A DNA stretch of 15,461 nucleotides, taken from positions 1 through 15,461 of the forward strand of contig JBILLA010000038.1 in NCBI GenBank assembly GCA_044376365.1, given 5' to 3'. This DNA is from JBIKWN01 sp044376365. Lineage in GTDB: Bacteria; Bdellovibrionota_C; UBA2361; JBIKWN01. Each line of letters opens with the position of its first letter. Positions within the stretch are counted from its first letter, which is position 1. This document shows, piece by piece, positions 6,150-13,043 of the stretch. The position numbers were made by a program, and so were the translations under genes. A model generated the notes under the pieces. That model had not been told where the DNA came from. It was given only the letters and a program-made list of their open reading frames with translations, and made no database searches.

Positions 6150-8981
6150 ATGGAGGCTACGCATCAGACCGTTCATCTTTCGGTAACGAGCCCCTTTCAT
6201 AACTTTGGAGCTGGTACTGTCGGTCGACGCGTCTTGCATGCACACCACGGAGATTCCGATCGCATTAGTGCTGTCTATCAGCGGGCCATTGACCAGGCTC
6301 ATGCTGCTGATTGTAGCCACATGGTAGCGCTGTATCCTGTCCTAACAACGCACGCTCAAGATTCTCTTGCCAAGTCGGGCCTTTCGATAACAGCCCTCAC
6401 ACGTCCAGCGGATCTTTTGATACAGCAATCCTGTTTCACTGAGGTGAATTGGCATTCCTGTGAGCCATGGAGTGCTTCTGAAGTGACTGCCGTGTTTGGC
6501 AAACTTGCATCACCTGCAGCGACATTTTTAGTGTGCGTTGATTTGTTGACTCGTGTCGATGATCCACGCTGGTTATTGCGCGAGATACGAACACAGCTCT
6601 GTGCGAATCCAAAAAATCGCTGCCTGCTCTCGATAGATACACGTGTTGATCCAGCTGAAGTGCTACGAACATGGACCAGTCAGGAGCTTCTTCATCTATG
6701 TACCGCTGCTGGTTTTATCATTGCATCGCATGATGAGTGCGATGGTATGTTTTCGGTACTTCTTTCCTGTTCCCATGAGCACTACCAGCAGTTCTTAACG
6801 CAGTATGGATTTCATACTAAAGATTTTACCAAGACTAAGCGCTTATTAGTAACTGCAGAGCATCCGCGTGTGGCAAAAAGTGGTGGTATTGGTTCTTACT
6901 TTCAAGAACTTGAGCTGCTTGTTGGTACTGATATTGTAGAGACCTGTTATGTGGGTGCTTTTGATAGGGAGACCCCTTTTGTTCTGTGCAATCATCGCAT
7001 CGTAGGTTTTGCGGCATTCAATCAAGAATTGATAGAACCGCTTCCTCCCGAAATGGCGCTCTGGCTCGTTGAGCAAGCGCTCTTTTATCTTCCAGCACTT
7101 GAAGTGATTGAGTATCAAGACTATCACGGCATCGGCGCGCGAATTGTACAAGCTCGTCATGCAGGGATGTTGCCTGGAAACATCACGCTTGAAATCGGAT
7201 GTCATGGAAGTATTCTTTATGTAGAAGCTGCTAATCAGCAGTGGTGTGGTATTGAGCACAATGAGCTTATTATGCTCGAAAAAGTTGCAATTGAAGGCGC
7301 TGATGTTGTTCGCTTTCCTACTGTATTTTTGCGCGATTTCTATTTGAATCGTGGATACGCTATTGATCCACAGCGTATTATTATTGAGCGGTATCCATTT
7401 CGTATTTCTTCAGCTCCGCATCAAGCCCAACCAGCATCGGTTGAGCGGTTAATCTTTGTTGGTAAGCAAAGCCCCATGAAGGGGTTTCCCGAGTTCCTTG
7501 AAGTTGTGCATGACCTGGTAATGTCAGGTAGCTTGCCAGGCTTAAAAGAGATTATCTGCTATGGTCCAACTGTAGCGCTTTCGCCGCTTGATAACAGTAG
7601 AAAAGGAGCGCTGATGAAGCGTATTGTCTGGAAAGAGGAGTTCCTTGAACGAGATCAAGTCCTCAGCGCTCTTTCGTCATCTGCTCATAATGCAATCGCT
7701 TTTATTACTTACCGTGGTGATAACCATCCAAACGTCATCCTGGAAATCATGAATGCAGGATTACCCCTTGTAGCATTTGCTACTGGAGGTATTCCTGAGT
7801 TGTTGCCTCCAGCATCTCATGAGTACTGTTTGTGCCCACCAATAATTGCTGCAGCTAAACAAGCTTTGGTGAAGCTTTGGAAGCTTGCACCAGGTGAGCG
7901 CGCAGCAATCGCACAAAAAACATTGCACGATTTTTCGCATACTCAAGCTGCAATTAACTCAGCTATTGTTGCTCGAATAGCTTCAAGTCGCCCTCAAGCA
8001 CGCATTCTGCCCCATCTTGAGAGTGATCAGCTGACGGTAATGGTGCCGGTCTTTAATACAAAGCTCACGTATGTATCTGAGCTTATAACTTCCCTCAATG
8101 CACAAACCGCACGACCTCGAGAAGTTCTTTTTGTCGATGATGCCTCTGCATCGACATATCATGAACAGCTTATAACTCTTATTAAGCAGGAATTGCATAT
8201 TCCTTATCAAGTGTTGCGTCATGAGAAAAATCTAGGTCTTGCGGGCGCTCGTAACACCGCACTCGCTGCTTGTCAGACGCCTTACCTGATTAATATCGAT
8301 AGCGATGATACCGTTTCGCATGAATATGTTGCGACAATAGCACAAGCATTTGCACGTCAACCAAATGCAGCAGCTGTCATTCCTTATCTTGAGGCATTCA
8401 CTGATGGTACGTCATGGCAGCAGCATGACCTCAAGCGATATGTGTATAGACCTCTTGGTGAGGGGTTTATCGTTGGTCAGCTTGAGAATCGTTACGGACA
8501 TGCAAATAGTGGCTATCGTGTCGAGGATCTACGATCTATTGGTGGATGGAATCAATCCAGTCGAGCAATGTGGGAAGATTGGGAGTTATTTCAGCGTCTC
8601 GTGAGTGCGGGTCGCACGTTGATGATCCTTCCCAAGAGCATTGCATACTATCGTGTGCAGCAGAAAAGCATGGCCCGTACCTATGCCCGATTTCCTGCGA
8701 TGGAGCGTATCGTTCCTGAGGGTGTATATGTATCCCGCTTTGAATCTTTTCGTTTACAGGCGATGCTTCGTGACTATGCAGATCTGAAGTATAATAACCC
8801 TGAGCACCGAAATTTATTGCAGCGCTTCCAGGCTATGGAAGCACAGTACGATCGATTTTTAATACGTATGATGCGAGGTCTTGTGCGATTTATGGAGGTA
8901 ACAAATATTGATTATCTGTACCGTAAATCAAAGCAGCTGGTTGTTGGTAGTCGATCAAAGAATGATTCTGACACCGGATGA
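6150..8981 (+). CDS. Multidomain glycosyltransferase: methyltransferase-like N-terminus + GT4 + GT2
   Basis: This 943-residue cytoplasmic protein probably assembles the glycan exported by the adjacent Wzm/Wzt pair. Residues ~120-205 resemble the second half of a class I SAM methyltransferase (VDLLTRVDDPRWLLREIR, then LLHLCTAAGFIIASHD), but no SAM loop is seen before them. Residues ~230-605 form a GT4 (GT-B) module: glycine loop SGGIGSY (~244-250), LIFVGKQSPMKGFPEF (~434-449) and the nucleotide-sugar motif NHPNVILEIMNAGLPLVAF. Of the E-x7-E pair only E532 is Glu; the other position is D524. Residues ~627-860 form a GT2 (GT-A) module: LTVMVPVFN, FVDDAS, NLGLAGARN, DXD in NIDSDD (715-720) and WEDWELFQRL. 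Start ATG is 6 nt after galE. Sugar and linkage specificity cannot be read. Confidence 0.9.
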   Translation: MEATHQTVHLSVTSPFHNFGAGTVGRRVLHAHHGDSDRISAVYQRAIDQAHAADCSHMVALYPVLTTHAQDSLAKSGLSITALTRPADLLIQQSCFTEVNWHSCEPWSASEVTAVFGKLASPAATFLVCVDLLTRVDDPRWLLREIRTQLCANPKNRCLLSIDTRVDPAEVLRTWTSQELLHLCTAAGFIIASHDECDGMFSVLLSCSHEHYQQFLTQYGFHTKDFTKTKRLLVTAEHPRVAKSGGIGSYFQELELLVGTDIVETCYVGAFDRETPFVLCNHRIVGFAAFNQELIEPLPPEMALWLVEQALFYLPALEVIEYQDYHGIGARIVQARHAGMLPGNITLEIGCHGSILYVEAANQQWCGIEHNELIMLEKVAIEGADVVRFPTVFLRDFYLNRGYAIDPQRIIIERYPFRISSAPHQAQPASVERLIFVGKQSPMKGFPEFLEVVHDLVMSGSLPGLKEIICYGPTVALSPLDNSRKGALMKRIVWKEEFLERDQVLSALSSSAHNAIAFITYRGDNHPNVILEIMNAGLPLVAFATGGIPELLPPASHEYCLCPPIIAAAKQALVKLWKLAPGERAAIAQKTLHDFSHTQAAINSAIVARIASSRPQARILPHLESDQLTVMVPVFNTKLTYVSELITSLNAQTARPREVLFVDDASASTYHEQLITLIKQELHIPYQVLRHEKNLGLAGARNTALAACQTPYLINIDSDDTVSHEYVATIAQAFARQPNAAAVIPYLEAFTDGTSWQQHDLKRYVYRPLGEGFIVGQLENRYGHANSGYRVEDLRSIGGWNQSSRAMWEDWELFQRLVSAGRTLMILPKSIAYYRVQQKSMARTYARFPAMERIVPEGVYVSRFESFRLQAMLRDYADLKYNNPEHRNLLQRFQAMEAQYDRFLIRMMRGLVRFMEVTNIDYLYRKSKQLVVGSRSKNDSDTG

Positions 8982-8984
8982 GTG

Positions 8985-9749
8985 CTATATAAGGGCACTT
9001 TGATAAGCTGGATCGCGGTAAAGTTGGACGATATCGTTCGGGCTTCCAATTGATTGAACTGATCCTTTTTGTAGGAGCACCGCATGTGTTGCCATTGATG
9101 CAATAGCTTCCATACTGTGGGTGACATAGATGATGGTTTTACCAGCGGCAATTAATTGCTTGAAGACACCGACACACTTTTCTTGAAAGCGCTCATCTCC
9201 AACACCAAGAATTTCATCGACTAAAAGAATATCTGGGTCGATATCAACGGCAACGCTAAATCCAAGACGAGCAAACATACCACTGGAATAGTATTTTACT
9301 GGTGTGTGAGCAAATTCATGTAGTTCAGCGAAATCAAGAATAGCATTGATACGAGGTTCGATTTCTTGTCGAGTTTTTTTGTGGAGTGACCCGTGGAGGT
9401 AGATATTTTCGATGGCGGTCAGCTCAGGATCAAATCCAGCGCCAAGCTCAATAAGTGATGCGATAGAGCCATGAATAGCAGCAGTTCCCTTCGTGGGCTT
9501 AAGAACACCTGCGATTACTTTTAAAAGAGTGCTTTTTCCACACCCATTACTGCCGACGATAGCATAGACAGCACCTTGGGGAATTGTCAGTGAAATATTT
9601 GAGAGCGCATTAAATGTACCGTAGGTTGGTTCCCAGTCACAGGTTATAAGCTTAATTACTGCCTCTTTAAGGGAGCTTGGGCGACGTGTGTAAGCACGGT
9701 AGGCAACCGTAACATCAGAAAGTTCAATGGCTGGGTGCTGATTAGACAT
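8985..9749 (-). CDS. Polysaccharide ABC transporter ATP-binding protein (Wzt/KpsT/TagH type)
   Basis: This is the ATPase of an ABC exporter that moves a lipid-linked polysaccharide (O-antigen, capsule or teichoic-acid type) across the inner membrane. Motifs are Walker A GSNGCGKS (66-73), the Wzt-typical segments IASLIELGAGFDPELTAIENIYLHG and signature YSSGM (154-158), Walker B ILLVDE (174-179) with EILGVGDERFQ, and an H-loop in IIYVTHS. At 254 residues it is only the nucleotide-binding domain. It lacks the C-terminal carbohydrate-binding domain of Wzt proteins that recognise terminally modified O-antigens. The start lies 5 nt after the permease stop, so the two are co-transcribed. Its stop is 3 nt from that of the convergent glycosyltransferase gene. 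Confidence 0.94.
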   Translation of the reverse strand: MSNQHPAIELSDVTVAYRAYTRRPSSLKEAVIKLITCDWEPTYGTFNALSNISLTIPQGAVYAIVGSNGCGKSTLLKVIAGVLKPTKGTAAIHGSIASLIELGAGFDPELTAIENIYLHGSLHKKTRQEIEPRINAILDFAELHEFAHTPVKYYSSGMFARLGFSVAVDIDPDILLVDEILGVGDERFQEKCVGVFKQLIAAGKTIIYVTHSMEAIASMATHAVLLQKGSVQSIGSPNDIVQLYRDPAYQSALI

Positions 9750-9754
9750 AGCAG

Positions 9755-10537
9755 TTAGAGGTGATAGAGGAATTTATCTTCGTTTTTCCTAAAAAAGAAA
9801 AGGGCAAGCATGAGAAGGATTAAAGAGCCAGCAAGGTTAAGAACGTAGAGAGAAAATTGCGGCAGTGTGCCAGTTAAGAGCACCGATCGGAAAAATTCAA
9901 TTTGCAGAAAGAGGGGGTTCAAAATCAGGTAGTCGACGAGCCATTCAGGGAGTTTGTCTCGTGCAAAAAGTACTGGAGTTAAAAAGTAGAGTGCCTGGAA
10001 TGCGACTTCACTTAAGTGAAGGGTATCTTCAAAGAAAACATTGGCAACAGCTAGTATCAGCGAGACGGCAAGGGTAACAATGAATACGGAAATGAGTACC
10101 AGCGGTATCGCAATCATGCTGAGGTGAAAGGAGCGACCAAAGAGGGCCATCACTAGGAGGAGGGGTACAAGAGCAAAGAGAAGATTGGCAAAATTAGAGC
10201 ATGCAATAGAGACAACAAAGAGGTACTTCGGTATGGCAACCTGGCTAAAGAGTCTTGCGTTGGCTCGTATGGCATGAAGGGACATCATGCATGTTGAGTT
10301 GAAGTAATTCCAGATAATGAGGCCGGAAAGGAAGAACACAGCATATTCTTTAAATGTGACCCCCATGAGCTTTGAGAGGACGGTGCTCATGACCAGCATC
10401 ATGCCGAGGGGATGGAGCATGGTCCAAACATAGCCGAGGGATGAGCGCTTATACTTTTTACGTAGGTCCCGCAGAACACTCTGCTTGAGGTATTCTCGGT
10501 AAAGAAAGAGGTTGTGGAAGAAGCTCATGAGCGCCAT
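9755..10537 (-). CDS. Polysaccharide ABC transporter permease (Wzm/KpsM/TagG type, ABC-2 family)
   Basis: The 260-residue integral membrane protein forms the channel of the polysaccharide exporter with the ATPase that follows. The N-terminus YREYLKQSVLRDLRKKYKRS followed by SLGYVWTMLHPLGMMLVMS is the classic ABC-2/Wzm opening. Six hydrophobic segments follow, with FFLSGLIIWNYFNSTCM and a late VFFEDTLHLSEVAFQALYFLTPVLF that matches the family. The ATG at 10537 has an excellent Shine-Dalgarno, AGGAGG with 5 nt to the start (complement of 10543-10548). A leader of about 65 nt runs from the promoter candidate at 10603-10629. Confidence 0.94.
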   Translation of the reverse strand: MALMSFFHNLFLYREYLKQSVLRDLRKKYKRSSLGYVWTMLHPLGMMLVMSTVLSKLMGVTFKEYAVFFLSGLIIWNYFNSTCMMSLHAIRANARLFSQVAIPKYLFVVSIACSNFANLLFALVPLLLVMALFGRSFHLSMIAIPLVLISVFIVTLAVSLILAVANVFFEDTLHLSEVAFQALYFLTPVLFARDKLPEWLVDYLILNPLFLQIEFFRSVLLTGTLPQFSLYVLNLAGSLILLMLALFFFRKNEDKFLYHL

Positions 10538-10572
10538 ATGAACCTCCTATCGTACCCTTTGCACGGCGCTGT

Positions 10573-10602
10573 GGGTAGGGTGTGGGTGGTGTTTTTTAGG
10601 GG
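10573..10602 (+). other. Putative G-quadruplex motif in the wzm leader (plus strand is template)
   Basis: Four G-tracts lie on the plus strand at 10573-10575, 10578-10580, 10584-10586 and 10599-10602, with loops of 2, 3 and 12 nt. This sits between the candidate -10 (10603) and the ribosome site of the permease gene, on the template strand for that transcript, so the RNA leader is C-rich. A folded G4 here could slow or stop transcription into the exporter genes. The 12-nt third loop makes it a less stable class. Confidence 0.35.
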
Positions 10603-10629
10603 CTTATAGAGTTTCCTTTGCCGGTACAA
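10603..10629 (-). promoter_or_regulatory. Candidate promoter for the wzm-wzt exporter operon
   Basis: On the minus strand TTGTAC (10629-10624) is followed after 15 nt by TATAAG (10608-10603), a 5/6 match to the -10 consensus. The position suits a ~60-nt leader to the strong AGGAGG site of the permease gene. The 15-nt spacer is short for sigma70, and the -35 is only half matched. Confidence 0.3.
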
Positions 10630-10660
10630 GTGAGCAGAGAATGATTTTTTAAGAAAGTAA

Positions 10661-11011
10661 CTACTTTATATATGCAAGCATCTCAGCTGATATCTGTCCT
10701 ACATATTTATCAACTGAACTTGTTTGCACTCTCCAATCGGCGCCGAGTTTAAATCCTTCAAGGTCACCAAACTTTATAAGTTCATATACTTTGGGACGAT
10801 GCACTCGTAAGAGTATTGCAACTTCGCGGACAGTAAGCAGCCTTGCTATTATAGTTTGTTCAGACATTTTTTCTAGGATTATGTAGCATACTTTCTGAAG
10901 CAAATTTTTTACATATTTTTCTTGTTGCCGAGATTCAGTATTCACAAGAGTCGTGGTGTATAAGTCATAATCACCATAGATCGTTTCTGAGTCGCTCCGT
11001 GCTTGAACCAT
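10661..11011 (-). CDS. Small helix-turn-helix protein, excisionase/MerR-like DNA-binding domain
   Basis: The last 68 residues carry a compact winged-HTH of the excisionase (HTH_17) type: LLTVREVAILLRVHRPKVYELIKFGDLEGFKLGADWRVQTSSVDKYV, in which VREVAILL..HRPKVYELI is the helix-turn-helix and FKLGADWRV the wing. Such domains bind DNA in phage excisionases, in regulators and in toxin-antitoxin systems. The start is unsure: ATG at 10867 gives a typical 68-residue protein, and ATG at 11011 gives 116 residues with a 48-residue N-terminal extension of unknown type. Neither has a strong ribosome site. No integrase or att-like repeat was seen nearby, so a regulator of a flanking gene (exporter or prepilin peptidase) is as likely as a mobile-element relic. 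Confidence 0.72.
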   Translation of the reverse strand: MVQARSDSETIYGDYDLYTTTLVNTESRQQEKYVKNLLQKVCYIILEKMSEQTIIARLLTVREVAILLRVHRPKVYELIKFGDLEGFKLGADWRVQTSSVDKYVGQISAEMLAYIK

Positions 11012-11073
11012 GTTGTCGATTGAGCTTTCTTAAAGAATCTTTCCTAAATGAGCTATCTAGGCTAAGTAGAGTT

Positions 11074-11976
11074 ATGTCTATGCTCTCACCTGAACTATTG
11101 CTCTGTGTTGTATTACTGCTTGGCCTGCTCATTGGAAGCTTTCTTAATGTCTGTATTTTTCGCATTCCTGTATCTCAAGATCTCTTTGATGAAGAGACCT
11201 ATCCGATGCTTGCAAAGCTTCGTGCTGCCTATGCTGTTAAGCAACAAATGCTCTCGGTATCGTTTCCACCACGATCGTTTTGTCCTTCGTGCAATCATGA
11301 ACTGTGCTGGTACCACAATATCCCTGTCGTAAGCTGGCTCTGCTTGCGTGGTCGATGCGCATTCTGTCAGGCTCCCATCGGTGTCCGATATCCTCTGGTT
11401 GAGCTCTCTTCGGCACTTGCTGCTGTCATGAGTGTGTACTTGTTTGATTATTCCTGGGCAGCACTTGCGTGTTATATCTTAGTTGCGTGCTTTATTGTGA
11501 TATCGTGCATTGATTATGATCACTACATGATCCCTGATGTGATTACGTATCCACTCGTTGCACTTGGCGTACTTGTTTCATTTCTCAATGGAATCTACTC
11601 GCTGTTACCACCTCCCTTTGTCTATAATAGCACTGAGAGTTTGCTTGGATTTCTGATGGGAGCGGGTGTCCTCTATACGATTGCAAAAGGCTACCTTTGG
11701 CTGCGCAAACGGGAAGGGCTTGGATTAGGCGATGTAAAGCTCTTGGCTGTTACTGGTGTATGGTTTGGCTACCAAGGGTCATTTTTTACTATTTTTGTTG
11801 GGTCACTGCTTGGTTCGATTGGTGGTGTGTTGTTTATGATTGCTCGACGCAGTGCAGCCTCACAAGAGATCCCCTTTGGACCATACCTTTGTATTGCTAA
11901 TATTCTCTATATCATTCAGGGCAGCCAGCGCGGGCAGCTGCTTATCGAAGCACTCTTGCAGCGGCTTGGTTGGTAG
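11074..11976 (+). CDS. pilD: Prepilin peptidase / N-methyltransferase (type IV leader peptidase, A24 family)
   Basis: This inner-membrane aspartic protease cleaves the leader of type IV prepilins and pseudopilins and N-methylates the new N-terminus. The protein of 300 residues has the first helix ending LLIGSFLNVCIFRIP, the zinc tetracysteine C70-x2-C73 / C95-x2-C98 with the methylase-associated HNIPVVSWLCLRGRCAFC, the protease aspartates in CIDYDHYMIPD (D147) and in GLGLGDVKLLA (D220), and EIPFGPYL near the end. All catalytic elements are present. ATG 11074 is chosen because the hydrophobic helix follows directly; ATG 11080 is an alternative, and the frame is open back to 10999. No pilin or secretin gene is in the window, so it acts on substrates encoded elsewhere. 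Confidence 0.94.
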   Translation: MSMLSPELLLCVVLLLGLLIGSFLNVCIFRIPVSQDLFDEETYPMLAKLRAAYAVKQQMLSVSFPPRSFCPSCNHELCWYHNIPVVSWLCLRGRCAFCQAPIGVRYPLVELSSALAAVMSVYLFDYSWAALACYILVACFIVISCIDYDHYMIPDVITYPLVALGVLVSFLNGIYSLLPPPFVYNSTESLLGFLMGAGVLYTIAKGYLWLRKREGLGLGDVKLLAVTGVWFGYQGSFFTIFVGSLLGSIGGVLFMIARRSAASQEIPFGPYLCIANILYIIQGSQRGQLLIEALLQRLGW

Positions 11977-11987
11977 CAAGTGAGATG

Positions 11988-12401
11988 CTATTTAAATCCT
12001 TCGCTGTACTGATCGTAGTCTGACACGATCTCTTCGCCAACTTTAATAGCGCGCAGTGTGATAAAGATCTCTCCATCTTCAGTAGCAACATTCGGGTTCT
12101 TTGAATGGTTAATAAAGAACGAAACATCGATCCGATTGAGCCCTTCATTGGGTACAAGCCATAAACCATCTTCACAAACACAGTAGGCTCGTATCATTTC
12201 TTGAACACCGTGGGGTGCTGAACGGAGCTCTTCCTCTGTGACTTCAATATAGGTTCCTTCAAAGGCTCCAGGAAATGGATTGATGCCAGCTGGGATATCT
12301 TTAATGGCAAAGACCCCAACTCCGTGGCTTCCCGATGGGCGAAGGCGACAGTACACTTCTTGATTTAAGTGGCGGAGGAGTTCTAATTTTGAGTACTGCA
12401 T
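11988..12401 (-). CDS. Stand-alone SET-domain protein (putative protein-lysine methyltransferase)
   Basis: The 137-residue protein is a minimal SET domain, the fold of many protein-lysine methyltransferases. The SAM-binding segment is SHGVGVFAIKDIPAG (25-39), the pseudoknot motif is FINHSKNPNV (96-105) with N98-H99-S100, and the closing catalytic segment is EIVSDYDQY (124-132) with Y129. There is no pre-SET or cysteine-rich post-SET domain, as usual for small bacterial SET proteins. Substrates in bacteria include histone-like and ribosomal proteins; the target here is unknown. Its ATG (12401-12399) overlaps the ATG of the divergent gene at 12400, and its stop is 11 nt from the convergent prepilin peptidase stop. 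Confidence 0.88.
   Translation of the reverse strand: MQYSKLELLRHLNQEVYCRLRPSGSHGVGVFAIKDIPAGINPFPGAFEGTYIEVTEEELRSAPHGVQEMIRAYCVCEDGLWLVPNEGLNRIDVSFFINHSKNPNVATEDGEIFITLRAIKVGEEIVSDYDQYSEGFK
12360..12387 (+). promoter_or_regulatory. Candidate promoter inside the SET gene, would give a near-leaderless plus-strand mRNA
   Basis: TTGATT (12360-12365) and TCTAAT (12382-12387, 5/6 to -10) are separated by 16 nt. Transcription would start near 12394-12400, at or a few bases before the ATG at 12400. The only Shine-Dalgarno-like string, GGAGGAG (12374-12380), lies 19 nt before the ATG, too far to serve it. Confidence 0.3.
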
Positions 12402-13011
12402 GAGTTATCTTTTACTTCACAAGCAAGGTTATCTTCAAACGGCCTTTACCGTCTTGGTGTTGATTTTCACCACGAATAGCGTTTTTGCTCAAGATCTATA
12501 TAAACAACAAGATGAATCAGGGCGACTTATCTACCGCTCATATCCTCAGGATGAGCGCGACCGTCCACATGTTCTTCCTCCACTTATACGACAAGAGGCG
12601 CCAAAGCTACGCGACACGAGCTGTATGAATCACGGGGGACATCTGTGCGATGCAGGGCCCGATGAAGATGGGTCTGTCATATGTACCGATGGATACCGGG
12701 ATGCTCAAGCGCGATTTAATTTTCACTGTCGCACAGCGCGGCTCTCGGTCGTACATGCAACGGTCTCTGCGGAGGGGCTTATCAGAGTTGTGATTCGTAA
12801 TTTGAATCAGGCCGAAGCTGTCGGTATTTCTGTAGAATATAGGCATCAAGCAGAGAGCGGCCTCAGAGCCGAAAAGCTCCTTGGGGCAGGAGCCCATAAA
12901 ATAAAGGGATTTGAATCTGGGGAATACATATTTAAAGTACCGAATTCATTGGGATTAAACGGGGATAATGTTGTGGATAAAATCGACATTTCCTGTGAAA
13001 ACTGTGGATAA
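12400..13011 (+). CDS. Secreted Cys-rich protein of unknown function
   Basis: This 203-residue protein has no name I can support. Residues 1-30 are a Sec signal peptide (hydrophobic AFTVLVLIF, cleavage likely after SVFA, before QDLY), so it is exported to the periplasm or beyond. The mature part has a linker that is Arg/Pro-rich, then a module of four cysteines (C75, C83, C95, C110) with HGGHLCDAGPDEDGSVICTD, a pattern that looks like a disulfide-stabilised extracellular module. A beta-rich domain follows, ending ISCENCG, which adds C199 and C202. Six cysteines suggest three disulfides. It precedes the TldD-like gene by 32 nt and shares its start codon region with the SET gene. Its final codons overlap DnaA-box-like sequences. 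Confidence 0.75.
   Translation: MSYLLLHKQGYLQTAFTVLVLIFTTNSVFAQDLYKQQDESGRLIYRSYPQDERDRPHVLPPLIRQEAPKLRDTSCMNHGGHLCDAGPDEDGSVICTDGYRDAQARFNFHCRTARLSVVHATVSAEGLIRVVIRNLNQAEAVGISVEYRHQAESGLRAEKLLGAGAHKIKGFESGEYIFKVPNSLGLNGDNVVDKIDISCENCG
12409..12438 (-). promoter_or_regulatory. Candidate promoter for the SET gene, inside the divergent secreted-protein gene
   Basis: On the minus strand TTGAAG (12438-12433) and TAAAAG (12414-12409) are separated by 18 nt. The predicted start would lie at or next to the SET ATG (12401), again near-leaderless. Both hexamers match the consensus at only 4 of 6 positions. Confidence 0.22.
12972..13011 (-). promoter_or_regulatory. Cluster of DnaA boxes (two exact TTATCCACA)
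   Basis: Exact complements of the DnaA consensus TTATCCACA lie at 12972-12980 and 13003-13011, in the same orientation and 31 bp apart. A relaxed site, GTTTTCACA (13002-12994), directly abuts the second, and a 7/9 match lies at 12960-12968. A C-rich run (13011-13027) follows immediately. The second exact box contains the TAA stop of the secreted-protein gene, and the cluster lies just upstream of the TldD-like gene. DnaA binding could regulate that gene, titrate DnaA, or mark a replication element. Binding itself is not shown. Confidence 0.5.
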
Positions 13012-13043
13012 CCCCCCACCTACCCCCGTACAATAGGAGGTAT

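Noticed and set aside
6846..7259. 137-codon antisense ORF within the glycosyltransferase gene
   Set aside because: It is fully contained in a clear coding gene, has no recognisable domain, and looks like a shadow frame.
8981..8999. AGTGC/GCACT inverted repeat between the convergent glycosyltransferase and Wzt genes
   Set aside because: Only a 5-bp stem with a 9-nt loop and no T-run; too weak to call a terminator.
10654..10667. AAAGTA-AC-TACTTT palindrome at the end of the HTH gene
   Set aside because: The loop is 2 nt, and no T-run lies on the correct side for a terminator; a single AT-rich dyad is not enough to call an operator.
10661..11011. Mobile-element origin for the excisionase-like HTH gene
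   Set aside because: No integrase, transposase, tRNA or flanking direct repeat was found around it, so a mobile element is not supported.
12389..12403. Mini-ORF TTG-AGT-ACT-GCA-TGA ending over the secreted-protein start, after a GGAGGAG string
   Set aside because: Four codons within the SET gene with a weak start; could couple translation, but nothing else supports it.
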